NCBI GenBank assembly: GCA_947588815.1
Contig: CANQAG010000011.1
Location: forward strand, 1-39,972
Direction: 5' to 3'
DNA: 39,972 bases
Source: an uncultured Bacilli bacterium
Lineage (GTDB): Bacteria; Bacillota_I; Bacilli_A; RFN20; CAG-449
This document shows, piece by piece, positions 7,796-15,833 of this stretch. The notes under the pieces are model-generated. The model worked only from the letters and a program-made list of their open reading frames with translations. It had not been told where the DNA came from and did not search any database. Position numbers and translations under genes: made by a program. The first letter of the stretch is position 1. Every line of letters starts with the position of its first letter.

Positions 7796-9994
7796 CTAGT
7801 AGTCATCGTATGGATCGATGTTAATTGATAAAGTACAATCGCTTCTTTTAGAAATTATCTCGTTCAATTCTTCAAGAACTGTTTTAACTTCTTTCTCTAT
7901 TTTATACTTCAATAAAAGGTTTCGTCGATAACGTCCGTTCAAGCACAAAATAAAAGGTTCGCTTGGTCCCACAATCAAAACTTTTTTATTTTCAAACTTA
8001 ACTTCCAAAAAGGATATTACATCATAAACGCGTTCCATCAGAATATCTTCTTTGACTGCGCTTAGCGTCAAAAGCGTCAAATATGTAAAAGGCGGGTCTT
8101 GGTGCAATTTTCTACGGATCATTTCTTCATTAAAAAATCTCTCATAATCTTGTGTACTTGAAGCATAAATCGCATAATTAGTTGGATTATTAGTTTGAAT
8201 TATCGCTTCTCCCACTTTATCTTTACGCCCCGCTCTTCCGATAGCTTGAGTAATTAGAGCAAAAGTCTTTTCACCTGCTCGATAAGATGGTAATGCAAGC
8301 GTCAAATCTGCCAAAACGACACCTACCAAAGTGACATTTTCAAAGTCGTGTCCTTTGGCAATCATTTGGGTACCGATCAAAATATCGATTTTTTGTTCGC
8401 TGAATTCATCAAGAATTCTTTTAATGTTATTTTTTAATCTTCCGACATCACTATCAAGCCGCGCACATTTTGCATCGGGAAATAAACGTGCCACTTCTTT
8501 TTCGACACGTTCGGTTCCAAATCCGGTTTTAGAAAGATATGGCGAATGACACTTAGGACATTCTTCAATCATCTCTTTTTCATATCCGCAATGATGACAT
8601 TTTAAAATCTGTTCTTGATGATGATAGGTTAATGGGATATCGCATTCGGGACATTTAATTACATGTCCGCATTTTCGACAAGAGATATAGGTAAAATAAC
8701 CGCGGCGATTTACCAAAAGGATAACCTGCTCTTTTTTTTGCAAGCGATCTTTGATTTTTTCTCGAAGAATTTTAGAAAAAATCACCGATTCACGATCGAT
8801 ATTTTTAGAATTCACCATGTCGACAATTTCAGTGTGCGGTAAATCTTGATTGTTGATTCTCCGTGTTAAACGAAGATGGTGATAAATTCCTCGCATTGCT
8901 CGAACTCTAGTTTCTAAAGATGGCGTTGCTGAACCAAACACAACCTTACAATTACAGATTTCACTGCGCATTAACGAAACTTTGTTTACATGATAAAATG
9001 GAGCGTTATCTTGTTTGTATGTTTCAGAATGTTCTTCATCGATAATGATAAGTCCTAAATTTTTAAGAGGAGCAAAAATCGCACTTCTAGCTCCGATCAC
9101 TAAGTTAACTTCTCCTTTAGCAATCCGACGATATTCGTCATATTTTTCACCATCGCTTAATTCGCTATGTAAAACGGCCAAATTTTTAAATCGCGCTTGA
9201 AACTGACGTATTGTTTTCGCAGTTAACGCAATCTCCGGAACAAGCATCAAAACGCTTTGGCCACGATTTAAAACCTCTTTGGCGACATGTAAATAAACTT
9301 CGGTTTTTCCGGATCCTGTAACTCCCTCAAGAAGAAACACTTTATCGTTAGATTCTAAAATTTGTTTTGCTGCTTCGCTTTGTTCTTCATTCAATTTTTT
9401 CTCTTCTTCATATTCGATATCTTCTAATTGGAATCGAGTAATTTCTTGTTTAAAAACTCGCACTCTTTTTTTTTCAATCAAACCTTTCAAAGCCGTAGTT
9501 TTTATCGTGTTTTTCTTGATTGGTTTATTCAAAGATTTCAACTCTAGAAGCAAAGAGGTTTGTTTAGGAGTAAGGTCAAGCGTAGAATCATTTATAATTT
9601 CAACCATCAATTCATAAGCGATTTTTGGTTTACTCAAAGAAGAAATTTTAGGTTTAAGGGAAGGCGGTAACATCGTTTGATAAACGGAAATCAAACTACA
9701 TAAATAATATGCGGAAATTTTATTAGCTAATTCTAACAATTCGTCATTAAACAATGGTTTTTCATCAATGACACTGATTATTTCTTTAACTTCAAATCCT
9801 ACTTTTCTTTTATATTCTTCAAGATTTTCTGAAACTTTATAAACCCTATTGACAAAACCGATGATTCTTTTGTTCGCAAAAGGTACTAAAACTCGCACTC
9901 CTTTAAAAATCGATAAATCACCCAAATAGGCATAAGAAAAAGGACGATTCAAACTTGCTGTTCCATATTCGATTAAAACTTCTAAGATCAACAA
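7796..9994 (-). CDS. priA: Primosomal replication restart helicase PriA
   Basis: A 3'-5' superfamily-2 helicase that reloads the replisome at collapsed forks. The 732-residue protein has the N-terminal 3'-DNA-binding domain (1-105), a winged-helix linker, Walker A GVTGSGKT (about 224-231), DEEH, GSATPSLETR and a zinc-binding insert with eight Cys in CxxC pairs (CRKCGH through CPKCHSPY), then the C-terminal helicase lobe with IGRAGRKD. There is no ATG near the family start: the frame opens at TTG 9994 (or TTG 9991), preceded by a run of nine G on the coding strand (10011-10003). Any upstream extension meets TAA at 10018-10016, so a rare start codon is required unless the tract is misread. Confidence 0.94.
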   Translation of the reverse strand: MLILEVLIEYGTASLNRPFSYAYLGDLSIFKGVRVLVPFANKRIIGFVNRVYKVSENLEEYKRKVGFEVKEIISVIDEKPLFNDELLELANKISAYYLCSLISVYQTMLPPSLKPKISSLSKPKIAYELMVEIINDSTLDLTPKQTSLLLELKSLNKPIKKNTIKTTALKGLIEKKRVRVFKQEITRFQLEDIEYEEEKKLNEEQSEAAKQILESNDKVFLLEGVTGSGKTEVYLHVAKEVLNRGQSVLMLVPEIALTAKTIRQFQARFKNLAVLHSELSDGEKYDEYRRIAKGEVNLVIGARSAIFAPLKNLGLIIIDEEHSETYKQDNAPFYHVNKVSLMRSEICNCKVVFGSATPSLETRVRAMRGIYHHLRLTRRINNQDLPHTEIVDMVNSKNIDRESVIFSKILREKIKDRLQKKEQVILLVNRRGYFTYISCRKCGHVIKCPECDIPLTYHHQEQILKCHHCGYEKEMIEECPKCHSPYLSKTGFGTERVEKEVARLFPDAKCARLDSDVGRLKNNIKRILDEFSEQKIDILIGTQMIAKGHDFENVTLVGVVLADLTLALPSYRAGEKTFALITQAIGRAGRKDKVGEAIIQTNNPTNYAIYASSTQDYERFFNEEMIRRKLHQDPPFTYLTLLTLSAVKEDILMERVYDVISFLEVKFENKKVLIVGPSEPFILCLNGRYRRNLLLKYKIEKEVKTVLEELNEIISKRSDCTLSINIDPYDDY

Positions 9995-10002
9995 GATTGT
10001 CG

Positions 10003-10011
10003 CCCCCCCCC
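10003..10011 (-). repeat. Homopolymer run of nine G before the priA start
   Basis: Nine C on the plus strand (G on the priA strand), followed there by CGACAATC and a TTG start. The run replaces a normal Shine-Dalgarno site and could pair with the CCUCC of 16S rRNA. Changes in its length would alter the spacing, not the reading frame. Confidence 0.8.
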
Positions 10012-10019
10012 TTTTTTAA

Positions 10020-10589
10020 TTATTTGATTCGGCTTTCGATGATTTTAACGATTTCTCTAGCTGCTTCTTTAACGTTGCGATTAAGCACCGTATATTGATA
10101 ATTTTTCTTTAAACCCATCTCTCTTTTGGCTTTTCCTAGGCGTTCTTGAATGATATCTTCCGGTTCGCTACGTCGTCCTCTGATTCTTTTTTCAAGTTCC
10201 GTTAAAGATGGTGGTAATAGAAAAATTGAAATTACTTCATCATCAGGATATTTACTTAAAACTTGTTTGGCTCCTTCAACTTCAATTTCCAAAAAGACAT
10301 TTTTCCCTTCGTCACGCAATTGTTCAACGTAATTGCGCGGTGTTCCATAATAATTTCCGACAAATGTCGCATGTTCTAAAAAATTATCTTTTTTTAAATT
10401 TTCCAAAAAGGTTTTTTCGCTTACAAAAAAATAATCTTCTCCGTCTTTTTCGTGAGCTCTAGGGGTTCTAGTAGTCATCGAGATAGAATAAGCAAGATTT
10501 AAATTTTTATTTTTGAAAACTTCTTTTCTGACAGTTCCTTTTCCCACTCCAGAGGGACCGGAAAGAACAATCAATAAGCCACGATTCAT
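10020..10589 (-). CDS. gmk: Guanylate kinase
   Basis: Phosphorylates GMP to GDP with ATP. The 189-residue length is normal. The P-loop GPSGVGKGT is at 11-19, followed by the GMP-binding stretch (TTRTPRAHEKDGEDY) and the LEIEVEGAKQV segment. The ATG at 10589 has AAGGAG 6 bases before it and is preferred to an ATG 7 codons upstream that would precede the Shine-Dalgarno site. It heads the ten-gene leftward operon, with a good promoter about 30-55 bases upstream. gmk-priA linkage is common in Bacillota. Confidence 0.96.
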   Translation of the reverse strand: MNRGLLIVLSGPSGVGKGTVRKEVFKNKNLNLAYSISMTTRTPRAHEKDGEDYFFVSEKTFLENLKKDNFLEHATFVGNYYGTPRNYVEQLRDEGKNVFLEIEVEGAKQVLSKYPDDEVISIFLLPPSLTELEKRIRGRRSEPEDIIQERLGKAKREMGLKKNYQYTVLNRNVKEAAREIVKIIESRIK

Positions 10590-10615
10590 TTTAATCTCCT
10601 TAAAATACACAAGAT

Positions 10616-10645
10616 ATTATAACTTTTTAATAGTTTAGAAATCAA
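10616..10645 (-). promoter_or_regulatory. Promoter of the gmk-priA operon
   Basis: TTGATT (10645-10640), 18-base spacer, TATAAT (10621-10616), upstream of gmk on the minus strand. The -10 is a perfect consensus. Confidence 0.7.
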
Positions 10646-10718
10646 TCGCTTATCGCTCTTTAGAAATCTTTTCTTTTATTAATGAGTATTGAAGAGTAAA
10701 ATAATAAATGGTGATTTT

Positions 10719-12245
10719 ATGTCAATTTCATGTTATTGCTTAAATAAATTAACCACATTATACGCTTCTTCATTTATCGGCGCTAAAATCAATGCTATTC
10801 AACCGATCGATAACAACGATTACGCTTTTAATTGTTATAATAAAAAAATTTTGCAATTAATCATTTCCTTAAATCCCGGATTCCCGATTATTTTGTCGAA
10901 AGAAAATGCAAATAATTTAATCATGCCCAGCGATGCTTTTACCCTTTCTTTAAAAAAATATGTCGAGCACGGCACTATCGAAGAAATGTACGCTTTATCA
11001 AACGATCGGATTATCACTTTGGTTATCAATAAAATAACGCCATCTTTTTTAAAAATAAAATCGAAAGTAATTATTGAATTAATTCCTTATCGCGCAAATA
11101 TTTTAATTTTAGATCAAGATGATACGATTATCGATGCCAAGAAAAAAACCGATTTAGCCGCCAAACGAATCGTGATGAGAGGAATCAAATATACTTTTCC
11201 TTCAGTCAATGAAAAGGAAGACCCTCTTTCCTTGATGCTCACAAAAAACGAAAAAGAAAATTTGATTGATTGTACCGATTCTTCTTCAATCATCGAAGCT
11301 ATCAAGCAAAGCAAAAATTTTTATTTCGACGGCAAAGATATTGTCGCCTATCAATATAACGATAATTTCAAAGAAATCGATCCTTTAAACAGCGCTTCCA
11401 TAATAGAAGAAAAATTGGAATCCGATCATAAAGGAACCACTTATCACGATCTTTTAAAATTGATTAAAAACAAAAAAAAGTCGCTTAATAAAAAAATACA
11501 AACTTTGCAAAAAGAAAGAATCACTTATCAAGAACATCTACATTACAATGAAATCGGTAATTTACTTTTAACTTACTACGACCGATATATTGATGGCAGT
11601 TCTTTACTCAACATCGAAGAAATTGAAATAAAGTTGGATCCTCGTTTGAATTTATATCAAAATGCCGAACGCTATTTCAAATTATATCGCAAAGCTAAAA
11701 CCGGATTATCAATGATCGACGAGCAAATAAAAAAAGCGGAAGACGAATTAGATTATTGGGAAGAAAAAGAATCTGAAATAATGAATAGTAACGATGATGA
11801 CATCTTAGAAGTAATTGAAGAATTGGAACAAGATGGACATTTAAAAGCTCAACGAAAACATCATCATAGCCAGAATTTAAAACCAAACATCCATCTTTTA
11901 AAAAGGGCTCAGCAACCGACGATCGGCATTGGTTTCACCGCTAAGCAAAACGAACATCTAACCTTTACGATGGCTCATAAAGACGATCATTTTTTTCATA
12001 TCAAAGATCGTCATGGACCGCATGTGATTGTTTTTGATTCAAACCCAGACAATGAAACATTGCTTTTAGCTGCCGAAGCGAGTATTTATTTCGCGGGTTT
12101 CCGCGATGGCGACGTGATGCACGCCATAAAAAACGATGTAAAAAAAGCGTCTTCACGTGGACGCGTCAACATTTTAAAATTTGATTTGATTACGATTCAC
12201 GCTATCCGTGAAAGTAGCGTTAATTTATTCAAGAAATTAAAATAA
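10719..12245 (+). CDS. rqcH: NFACT protein RqcH (ribosome-associated quality control)
   Basis: Binds stalled, split 50S subunits carrying peptidyl-tRNA and, in Bacillus, recruits tRNA-Ala for C-terminal alanine tailing. The 508-residue protein has NFACT-N (about 1-220), a long charged coiled-coil region (about 245-370, with KKKSLNKKIQ and YWEEKESEI) and NFACT-R (about 390-508, with DDHFFHIKDRHGPHVIV). It is somewhat shorter than the usual 560-570 residues. ATG 10719 follows GGTGA; a TTG at 10689 would add ten residues without support. It ends one base before the convergent lipoprotein gene. The older name for the family is FbpA/fibronectin-binding protein. Confidence 0.92.
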   Translation: MSISCYCLNKLTTLYASSFIGAKINAIQPIDNNDYAFNCYNKKILQLIISLNPGFPIILSKENANNLIMPSDAFTLSLKKYVEHGTIEEMYALSNDRIITLVINKITPSFLKIKSKVIIELIPYRANILILDQDDTIIDAKKKTDLAAKRIVMRGIKYTFPSVNEKEDPLSLMLTKNEKENLIDCTDSSSIIEAIKQSKNFYFDGKDIVAYQYNDNFKEIDPLNSASIIEEKLESDHKGTTYHDLLKLIKNKKKSLNKKIQTLQKERITYQEHLHYNEIGNLLLTYYDRYIDGSSLLNIEEIEIKLDPRLNLYQNAERYFKLYRKAKTGLSMIDEQIKKAEDELDYWEEKESEIMNSNDDDILEVIEELEQDGHLKAQRKHHHSQNLKPNIHLLKRAQQPTIGIGFTAKQNEHLTFTMAHKDDHFFHIKDRHGPHVIVFDSNPDNETLLLAAEASIYFAGFRDGDVMHAIKNDVKKASSRGRVNILKFDLITIHAIRESSVNLFKKLK

Positions 12246-12246
12246 T

Positions 12247-12750
12247 TCATTCACTTACTTCAATTAATTGGTCTAAAGCAGTCGTAAAGTTCGTAAAATG
12301 CGGTTCTCCAACTAAAACTTCGCCATCTACAAAAAAATACAAATAAGGCGTATACGGACCTCCGCCTTGATCATCATATGGACGATATTTGCTATTTGCC
12401 GTGACATTTGAAAGGCGAATCAATTCATTTTTAGAAAGAATTTCGATGTTTATTTGATAAATCGCAAATTCTTTTTCAGATAGATAGCCATTTAAATAAT
12501 CATTTTTTGCGACTTCACAAGCACTGCATGATTCAGCATAATAAAGAATTACGAAATCTTCTTTGTTATTGACTTTATTTTCATATTCGCCGATTGTCAC
12601 GTCTTGATATTGAATTTCACTATTATGATAAACGATGATCTTTTGATTAAAAGTTTTATAATCGATCGATTCATAATTCAAATTAGCTGCATTGTTGATG
12701 CATCCGCTAAGTAATGTAATCGCAAATAGTGGAATGATTACTTTTTTCAT
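12247..12750 (-). CDS. Thioredoxin-like lipoprotein with CSAC motif
   Basis: A 167-residue protein. A lipoprotein signal ends in LLSGC (Cys17), so it should be anchored outside the cytoplasmic membrane. The folded part is thioredoxin-like, with a CxxC as C75-S-A-C78 preceded by ILYYAES, and a Thr-Pro (GPYTPYLYFF) in the position of the cis-proline loop. It is probably an extracytoplasmic thiol oxidoreductase or a disulfide-based sensor. The start overlaps the trmL stop by 4 bases, which is unexpected because the roles are unrelated. It converges with rqcH with a one-base gap. Confidence 0.8.
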   Translation of the reverse strand: MKKVIIPLFAITLLSGCINNAANLNYESIDYKTFNQKIIVYHNSEIQYQDVTIGEYENKVNNKEDFVILYYAESCSACEVAKNDYLNGYLSEKEFAIYQINIEILSKNELIRLSNVTANSKYRPYDDQGGGPYTPYLYFFVDGEVLVGEPHFTNFTTALDQLIEVSE

Positions 12751-13265
12751 CTACTTTCCTCCTCTAAAAAATTTTCACCTTTGATAGTTTCAATCGTTGA
12801 AAGTCCAAAAAATTTTTGTTGCCGTAATGCTTCATAACAGATGATAGCTACGCAATTAGAAAGATTCAAGCTGCGGGAAGACGGAACCATTGGAATTCGT
12901 AGCAAGCGATCTTCGTGTTGTCTTAATACTTCGTGAGGAATGCCAGTTGATTCACGTCCGAACATAAAATAATAATCTTGAACCGGGGAAGAAAAATCAA
13001 ATGCCGAGTAACTCCTTTTGGCGTAACGAGTTATATAGTAAATATCCGCGTCGGGATTTTTCATCATAAACTCCTCTAGATTTTCATAAACATGATACTC
13101 GACATCTTTGATATAGTCCATTGCTGACCTTTTAAGGCTTTTTTCATCTAAAGAAAATCCTAGTGGTTTAATAAGATGCAACCGCGCATTAATCGCCATC
13201 GCTGTTCTAAAAATATTGCCGGTATTTTGAGGAATTTCCGGTTGAAATAAGACGATATTAATCAT
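12747..13265 (-). CDS. trmL: tRNA (cytidine/uridine-34 2'-O)-methyltransferase
   Basis: SPOUT-class methyltransferase of the wobble base of tRNA-Leu isoacceptors. The 172-residue protein fits TrmL: an N-terminal VLFQPEIPQNTGNIFRTA, FGRESTGIP in the middle, and the C-terminal knot motif IPMVPSSRSLNLSNCVAII. ATG 13265 has GAGG 7 bases before it. A longer frame to 13352 is rejected because it crosses the promoter of the opposite gene. An extended -10 promoter lies about 20 bases upstream. Note that a tRNA-Leu(GAG) is encoded at 39714. Confidence 0.95.
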   Translation of the reverse strand: MINIVLFQPEIPQNTGNIFRTAMAINARLHLIKPLGFSLDEKSLKRSAMDYIKDVEYHVYENLEEFMMKNPDADIYYITRYAKRSYSAFDFSSPVQDYYFMFGRESTGIPHEVLRQHEDRLLRIPMVPSSRSLNLSNCVAIICYEALRQQKFFGLSTIETIKGENFLEEESR

Positions 13266-13283
13266 ATGCATACCTCGAGTAAA

Positions 13284-13292
13284 ATTATAGCA
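13284..13292 (-). promoter_or_regulatory. Extended -10 promoter of trmL
   Basis: TGCTATAAT on the minus strand (13292-13284): a perfect TATAAT with the TG extension. There is no good -35 at 17 bases, as is usual for extended -10 promoters. Confidence 0.6.
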
Positions 13293-13346
13293 CTTTTTGA
13301 TGTAAAAAGGCCACAGATAACTTATAATTAAGCCTAGGTGAAGTAA

Positions 13347-14162
13347 ATGCAAGACTTAATCAAACGTTTTGAAGAAATTATGAATCAAAAAGTTTACTCA
13401 TTGAAATATCTTCGTAATGGTCTTTCAAACGATAACTATTTAATTAACGAAGAATTTATTATGAGGGTTCCCAAAAATTTTCATCAGCCCTTTAATTCAT
13501 ACGTCAACGAGAAAAAAATCGAGGACAAACTCAAATCTTTTCCTCTTTCGATAGATGTTGTATATATGGATGAATCCGGCATTAAAATTTCTCGTTTTAT
13601 CAAAAATGCCAAATCATTTGCCGAAAGTTCTAAAGATAAAAAGCACATTCGTCTTGCAGCTAAAGCCATAAGAACTTTGCACAATTTAAAAATCGTTTCT
13701 GAAACCGATTTTTCATATTTTGATCGACTAGAAATTTATCAAGAAAAATCTTTGACTCCACCTCTTGAAAATGCTCAAAAAATCATCGACAAAGCAAAAC
13801 AATGGAGTAACGATGCTCCAAAAATTCTATGTCACAACGATCTTGTCGGTGGCAACATTTTATTTGATGGTAATAAAACCTACCTCATTGACTACGAATA
13901 TTCTTCAAATAATGATCCGATGTTTGATATAGCTAGTTTCTTAAGCGAAAATAATCTTCTAGAAAAAAAAGCCATAACAACTTTTGTCGATGAGTATTGT
14001 ATGCACGACACTTCATCTTTTAATTATCAAAAGTTATATGACTATTTTGCCATTCTCGATCTATTATGGTTTTATTGGGCGGAGATGATGTATCACTACA
14101 CTCACGATGACATCTATCGCCTTATCTCTTCCTACAAATTAAATAGAATCAAAGAATATTAA
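13347..14162 (+). CDS. Choline/ethanolamine kinase-like (LicA-type) phosphotransferase
   Basis: A 271-residue APH/choline-kinase fold. The Brenner motif LCHNDLVGGNILF (about 165-177) gives catalytic Asp and metal Asn, and LIDYEYSSNNDPMFDIASFL gives the metal Asp and the choline-kinase signature. It most resembles bacterial LicA-type kinases that phosphorylate choline for surface decoration; thiamine kinase or an aminoglycoside kinase is possible. The start has AGGTGA 5 bases upstream, and a TATAAT at 13323-13328 suggests its own promoter back to back with trmL. No licBCD neighbours are seen, so the substrate is open. Confidence 0.78.
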   Translation: MQDLIKRFEEIMNQKVYSLKYLRNGLSNDNYLINEEFIMRVPKNFHQPFNSYVNEKKIEDKLKSFPLSIDVVYMDESGIKISRFIKNAKSFAESSKDKKHIRLAAKAIRTLHNLKIVSETDFSYFDRLEIYQEKSLTPPLENAQKIIDKAKQWSNDAPKILCHNDLVGGNILFDGNKTYLIDYEYSSNNDPMFDIASFLSENNLLEKKAITTFVDEYCMHDTSSFNYQKLYDYFAILDLLWFYWAEMMYHYTHDDIYRLISSYKLNRIKEY

Positions 14163-14163
14163 A

Positions 14164-14580
14164 CTATAATCCACATTTTTCAGGATTTTCCGGATCATAA
14201 AAACAATGGTTTTTCCATCTTCCGGCAAAGACGCCCCAAAAATTAGTTTTACAATTTTTTCCTTTGCCCGGATTTTGGAAATAAAGTGCATCATAAGCAG
14301 GATCTGCTCTCCAATATTTGATAACGTTTAAAGCCATTTGTTTTTCTTTTTCCGTGGCTCGCGCCGAAAACAAAGGAGTCTGTGTTCCTTCAAATTGTCC
14401 TTTTTGAAAAACCGCATCATAGATGTTATTGATATTTTTAAATGTGTCACAACTAGTAACCACACGATTTACAACCACATTTCCGACTAACTGCATTCCG
14501 AATTTTCCTTCACCGACGGCTTCCGAGCGCATCAGTCTTCCAAGTAGACTCACATCAGAATCACGATATCTTACTCTCAT
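14164..14580 (-). CDS. SleB/CwlJ-like cell wall hydrolase
   Basis: A 138-residue single domain of the Hydrolase_2 family. Typical features are the LLGRLMRSEAVGEGKFGMQLVGNVVVNRV start with the catalytic Glu (SEA), QKGQFEGTQ, and an end with DALYFQNPGKGKNCKT. There is no signal peptide or anchor, as in CwlJ. In spore formers CwlJ and SleB break cortex peptidoglycan during germination; here no sporulation genes are in view, so a general muropeptide role or a late-sporulation role are both open. ATG 14580 follows GAGGTGA. Stop is one base from the convergent kinase. Confidence 0.85.
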   Translation of the reverse strand: MRVRYRDSDVSLLGRLMRSEAVGEGKFGMQLVGNVVVNRVVTSCDTFKNINNIYDAVFQKGQFEGTQTPLFSARATEKEKQMALNVIKYWRADPAYDALYFQNPGKGKNCKTNFWGVFAGRWKNHCFYDPENPEKCGL

Positions 14581-14661
14581 AAGTTCACCTCATTTATTTA
14601 TATGCACCATAAAAACAAATGCAAAAATAAAATAAGTTTTAAATTAATTTTCTCAATAAAA

Positions 14662-14707
14662 AAGCACTTTTTTACTAACAACTTTGTGTTTTAGATGAAA
14701 AGTGCTT
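14662..14707 (-). terminator. Terminator after the transaldolase gene
   Basis: The 10-bp stem AAGCACTTTT (14662-14671) / AAAAGTGCTT (14698-14707) has a 26-base loop and is followed on the minus strand by a T run. Confidence 0.7.
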
Positions 14708-14717
14708 AATATTAAAA

Positions 14718-15353
14718 TTACTTTTTTGAAGCGTTAGCAAATATTTCTAAGCCTTTATCGGTCAATGGATGTTTAACCATTTGCATCAAAACTTTATAAG
14801 GGATAGTAGCGATATCCGCTCCTCTTAAAGATGCTTCTTTGACATGTGCGGTATTACGAATTGAAGCCGCAATAACCTCAGTTTCATAACCATAATTCAC
14901 TATCATCGTCATAATATCTTCAATTAAATCTGCGCCAGATTCACCAAAATCGTTCACTCTTCCCATAAAGGGCGAAATATATGTGGCTCCAGCTTCACAC
15001 GCCATCAATGCCTGTGGTACTGAAAACACTAAGGTCACATTAGTTTTGATTTTGAGTTTTGCAAGTCGCGAAACCAAAGCGATACCATCTAAGGTCATCG
15101 GTACCTTGATGACAATATTAGGATCGATTTTCGATAAAGCGATCGCTTGTTTTTCCATTTCATCAATTGAACCTTCATTTACTTCAGCGGAAATCGGTCC
15201 ATCGATTAATGATACAATCTCCTTAATCACTTCTTCCAATTTGCGTCCTTCTTTAGCGATCAAAGATGGATTGGTAGTCACACCTTTAACGATCCCTAAA
15301 TCTTTGACTGCTTTTATTTCTTCAATATTGGCAGTATCGATAAAAATTTTCAT
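14718..15353 (-). CDS. Transaldolase, small FSA/TalC-like type
   Basis: A TIM-barrel class I aldolase of the 211-220-residue transaldolase group. It moves a dihydroxyacetone unit between sugar phosphates in the non-oxidative pentose phosphate pathway, or cleaves fructose-6-phosphate. Motifs are FIDTANIEEIK, GVTTNPSLIAKEG, the Schiff-base Lys83 in IVIKVPMT, NVTLVFS and SPFMGRVNDFG. The choice between transaldolase and fructose-6-phosphate aldolase cannot be made from sequence alone; most Bacillota members are transaldolases. It sits 18 bases behind a small acidic protein gene and ends in its own terminator. Confidence 0.93.
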   Translation of the reverse strand: MKIFIDTANIEEIKAVKDLGIVKGVTTNPSLIAKEGRKLEEVIKEIVSLIDGPISAEVNEGSIDEMEKQAIALSKIDPNIVIKVPMTLDGIALVSRLAKLKIKTNVTLVFSVPQALMACEAGATYISPFMGRVNDFGESGADLIEDIMTMIVNYGYETEVIAASIRNTAHVKEASLRGADIATIPYKVLMQMVKHPLTDKGLEIFANASKK

Positions 15354-15371
15354 ATCTTTTTCTCCTCAATT

Positions 15372-15680
15372 TTAAAATTCTTGAATGGTATCAGAAAATA
15401 CTTCGCACCAATCATTCAAATCTTCTTCATCATATTCGTCAAGATTGTCGTAAAGAATTTCAATTTGTGTTTTGATTTCTTTTAAAGCCTTCTCGACTTC
15501 TTGAAAATCATCAATTATGAAACTTTCACAAAACAAATCCTTGATTTCGACGCTAATGACATATTGCATTAACGAAGAGTTTTTCATTTTCTTCTTTTCA
15601 ACTTCTACCGTAGCAAAATCATCATACTCCAAAGAAATCATTACTGAAGGGAGATTCGTCTTTTTCGTTGTCCATTCCAT
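15372..15680 (-). CDS. Small acidic protein of unknown function
   Basis: A 102-residue protein with no recognised family. The N-terminal half is beta-rich (KTNLPSVMISLEYDDF, LMQYVISVEIKDLF). The C-terminal half is helical and strongly acidic (YDNLDEYDEEDLNDW). There is no signal peptide or membrane segment. A GAGGTATATAG site precedes ATG 15680. It is the first gene of a two-gene unit with transaldolase, and a 14-bp palindrome lies 29 bases upstream. Confidence 0.7.
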   Translation of the reverse strand: MEWTTKKTNLPSVMISLEYDDFATVEVEKKKMKNSSLMQYVISVEIKDLFCESFIIDDFQEVEKALKEIKTQIEILYDNLDEYDEEDLNDWCEVFSDTIQEF

Positions 15681-15708
15681 TTTCTATATACCTCTTTTTT
15701 TATCATAT

Positions 15709-15722
15709 CACTATCGATAGTG
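15709..15722. promoter_or_regulatory. Perfect 14-bp palindrome, possible operator
   Basis: CACTATCGATAGTG is fully self-complementary and lies 29 bases upstream of the small acidic protein gene, just above a TATGAT sequence that could be a -10 on the minus strand. There is no T tail, so a protein-binding site is more likely than a terminator. Confidence 0.4.
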
Positions 15723-15833
15723 TTTCGCTAGATAAAATCATTGATAATAATTGACCTATAAGCTAATCTATTTTAAGGCAAATTTCCAAATAAATAATTG
15801 ATTTTTAAGTACCAATCGAGTAAGTATTTTGGT

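Noticed and set aside
10150-10462. Two plus-strand frames over gmk
   Set aside because: Both are antisense to gmk, and their residues show no domain.
14983-15375. 130-codon frame on the plus strand
   Set aside because: It lies wholly antisense to the transaldolase gene, whose motifs are clear. No start signal.
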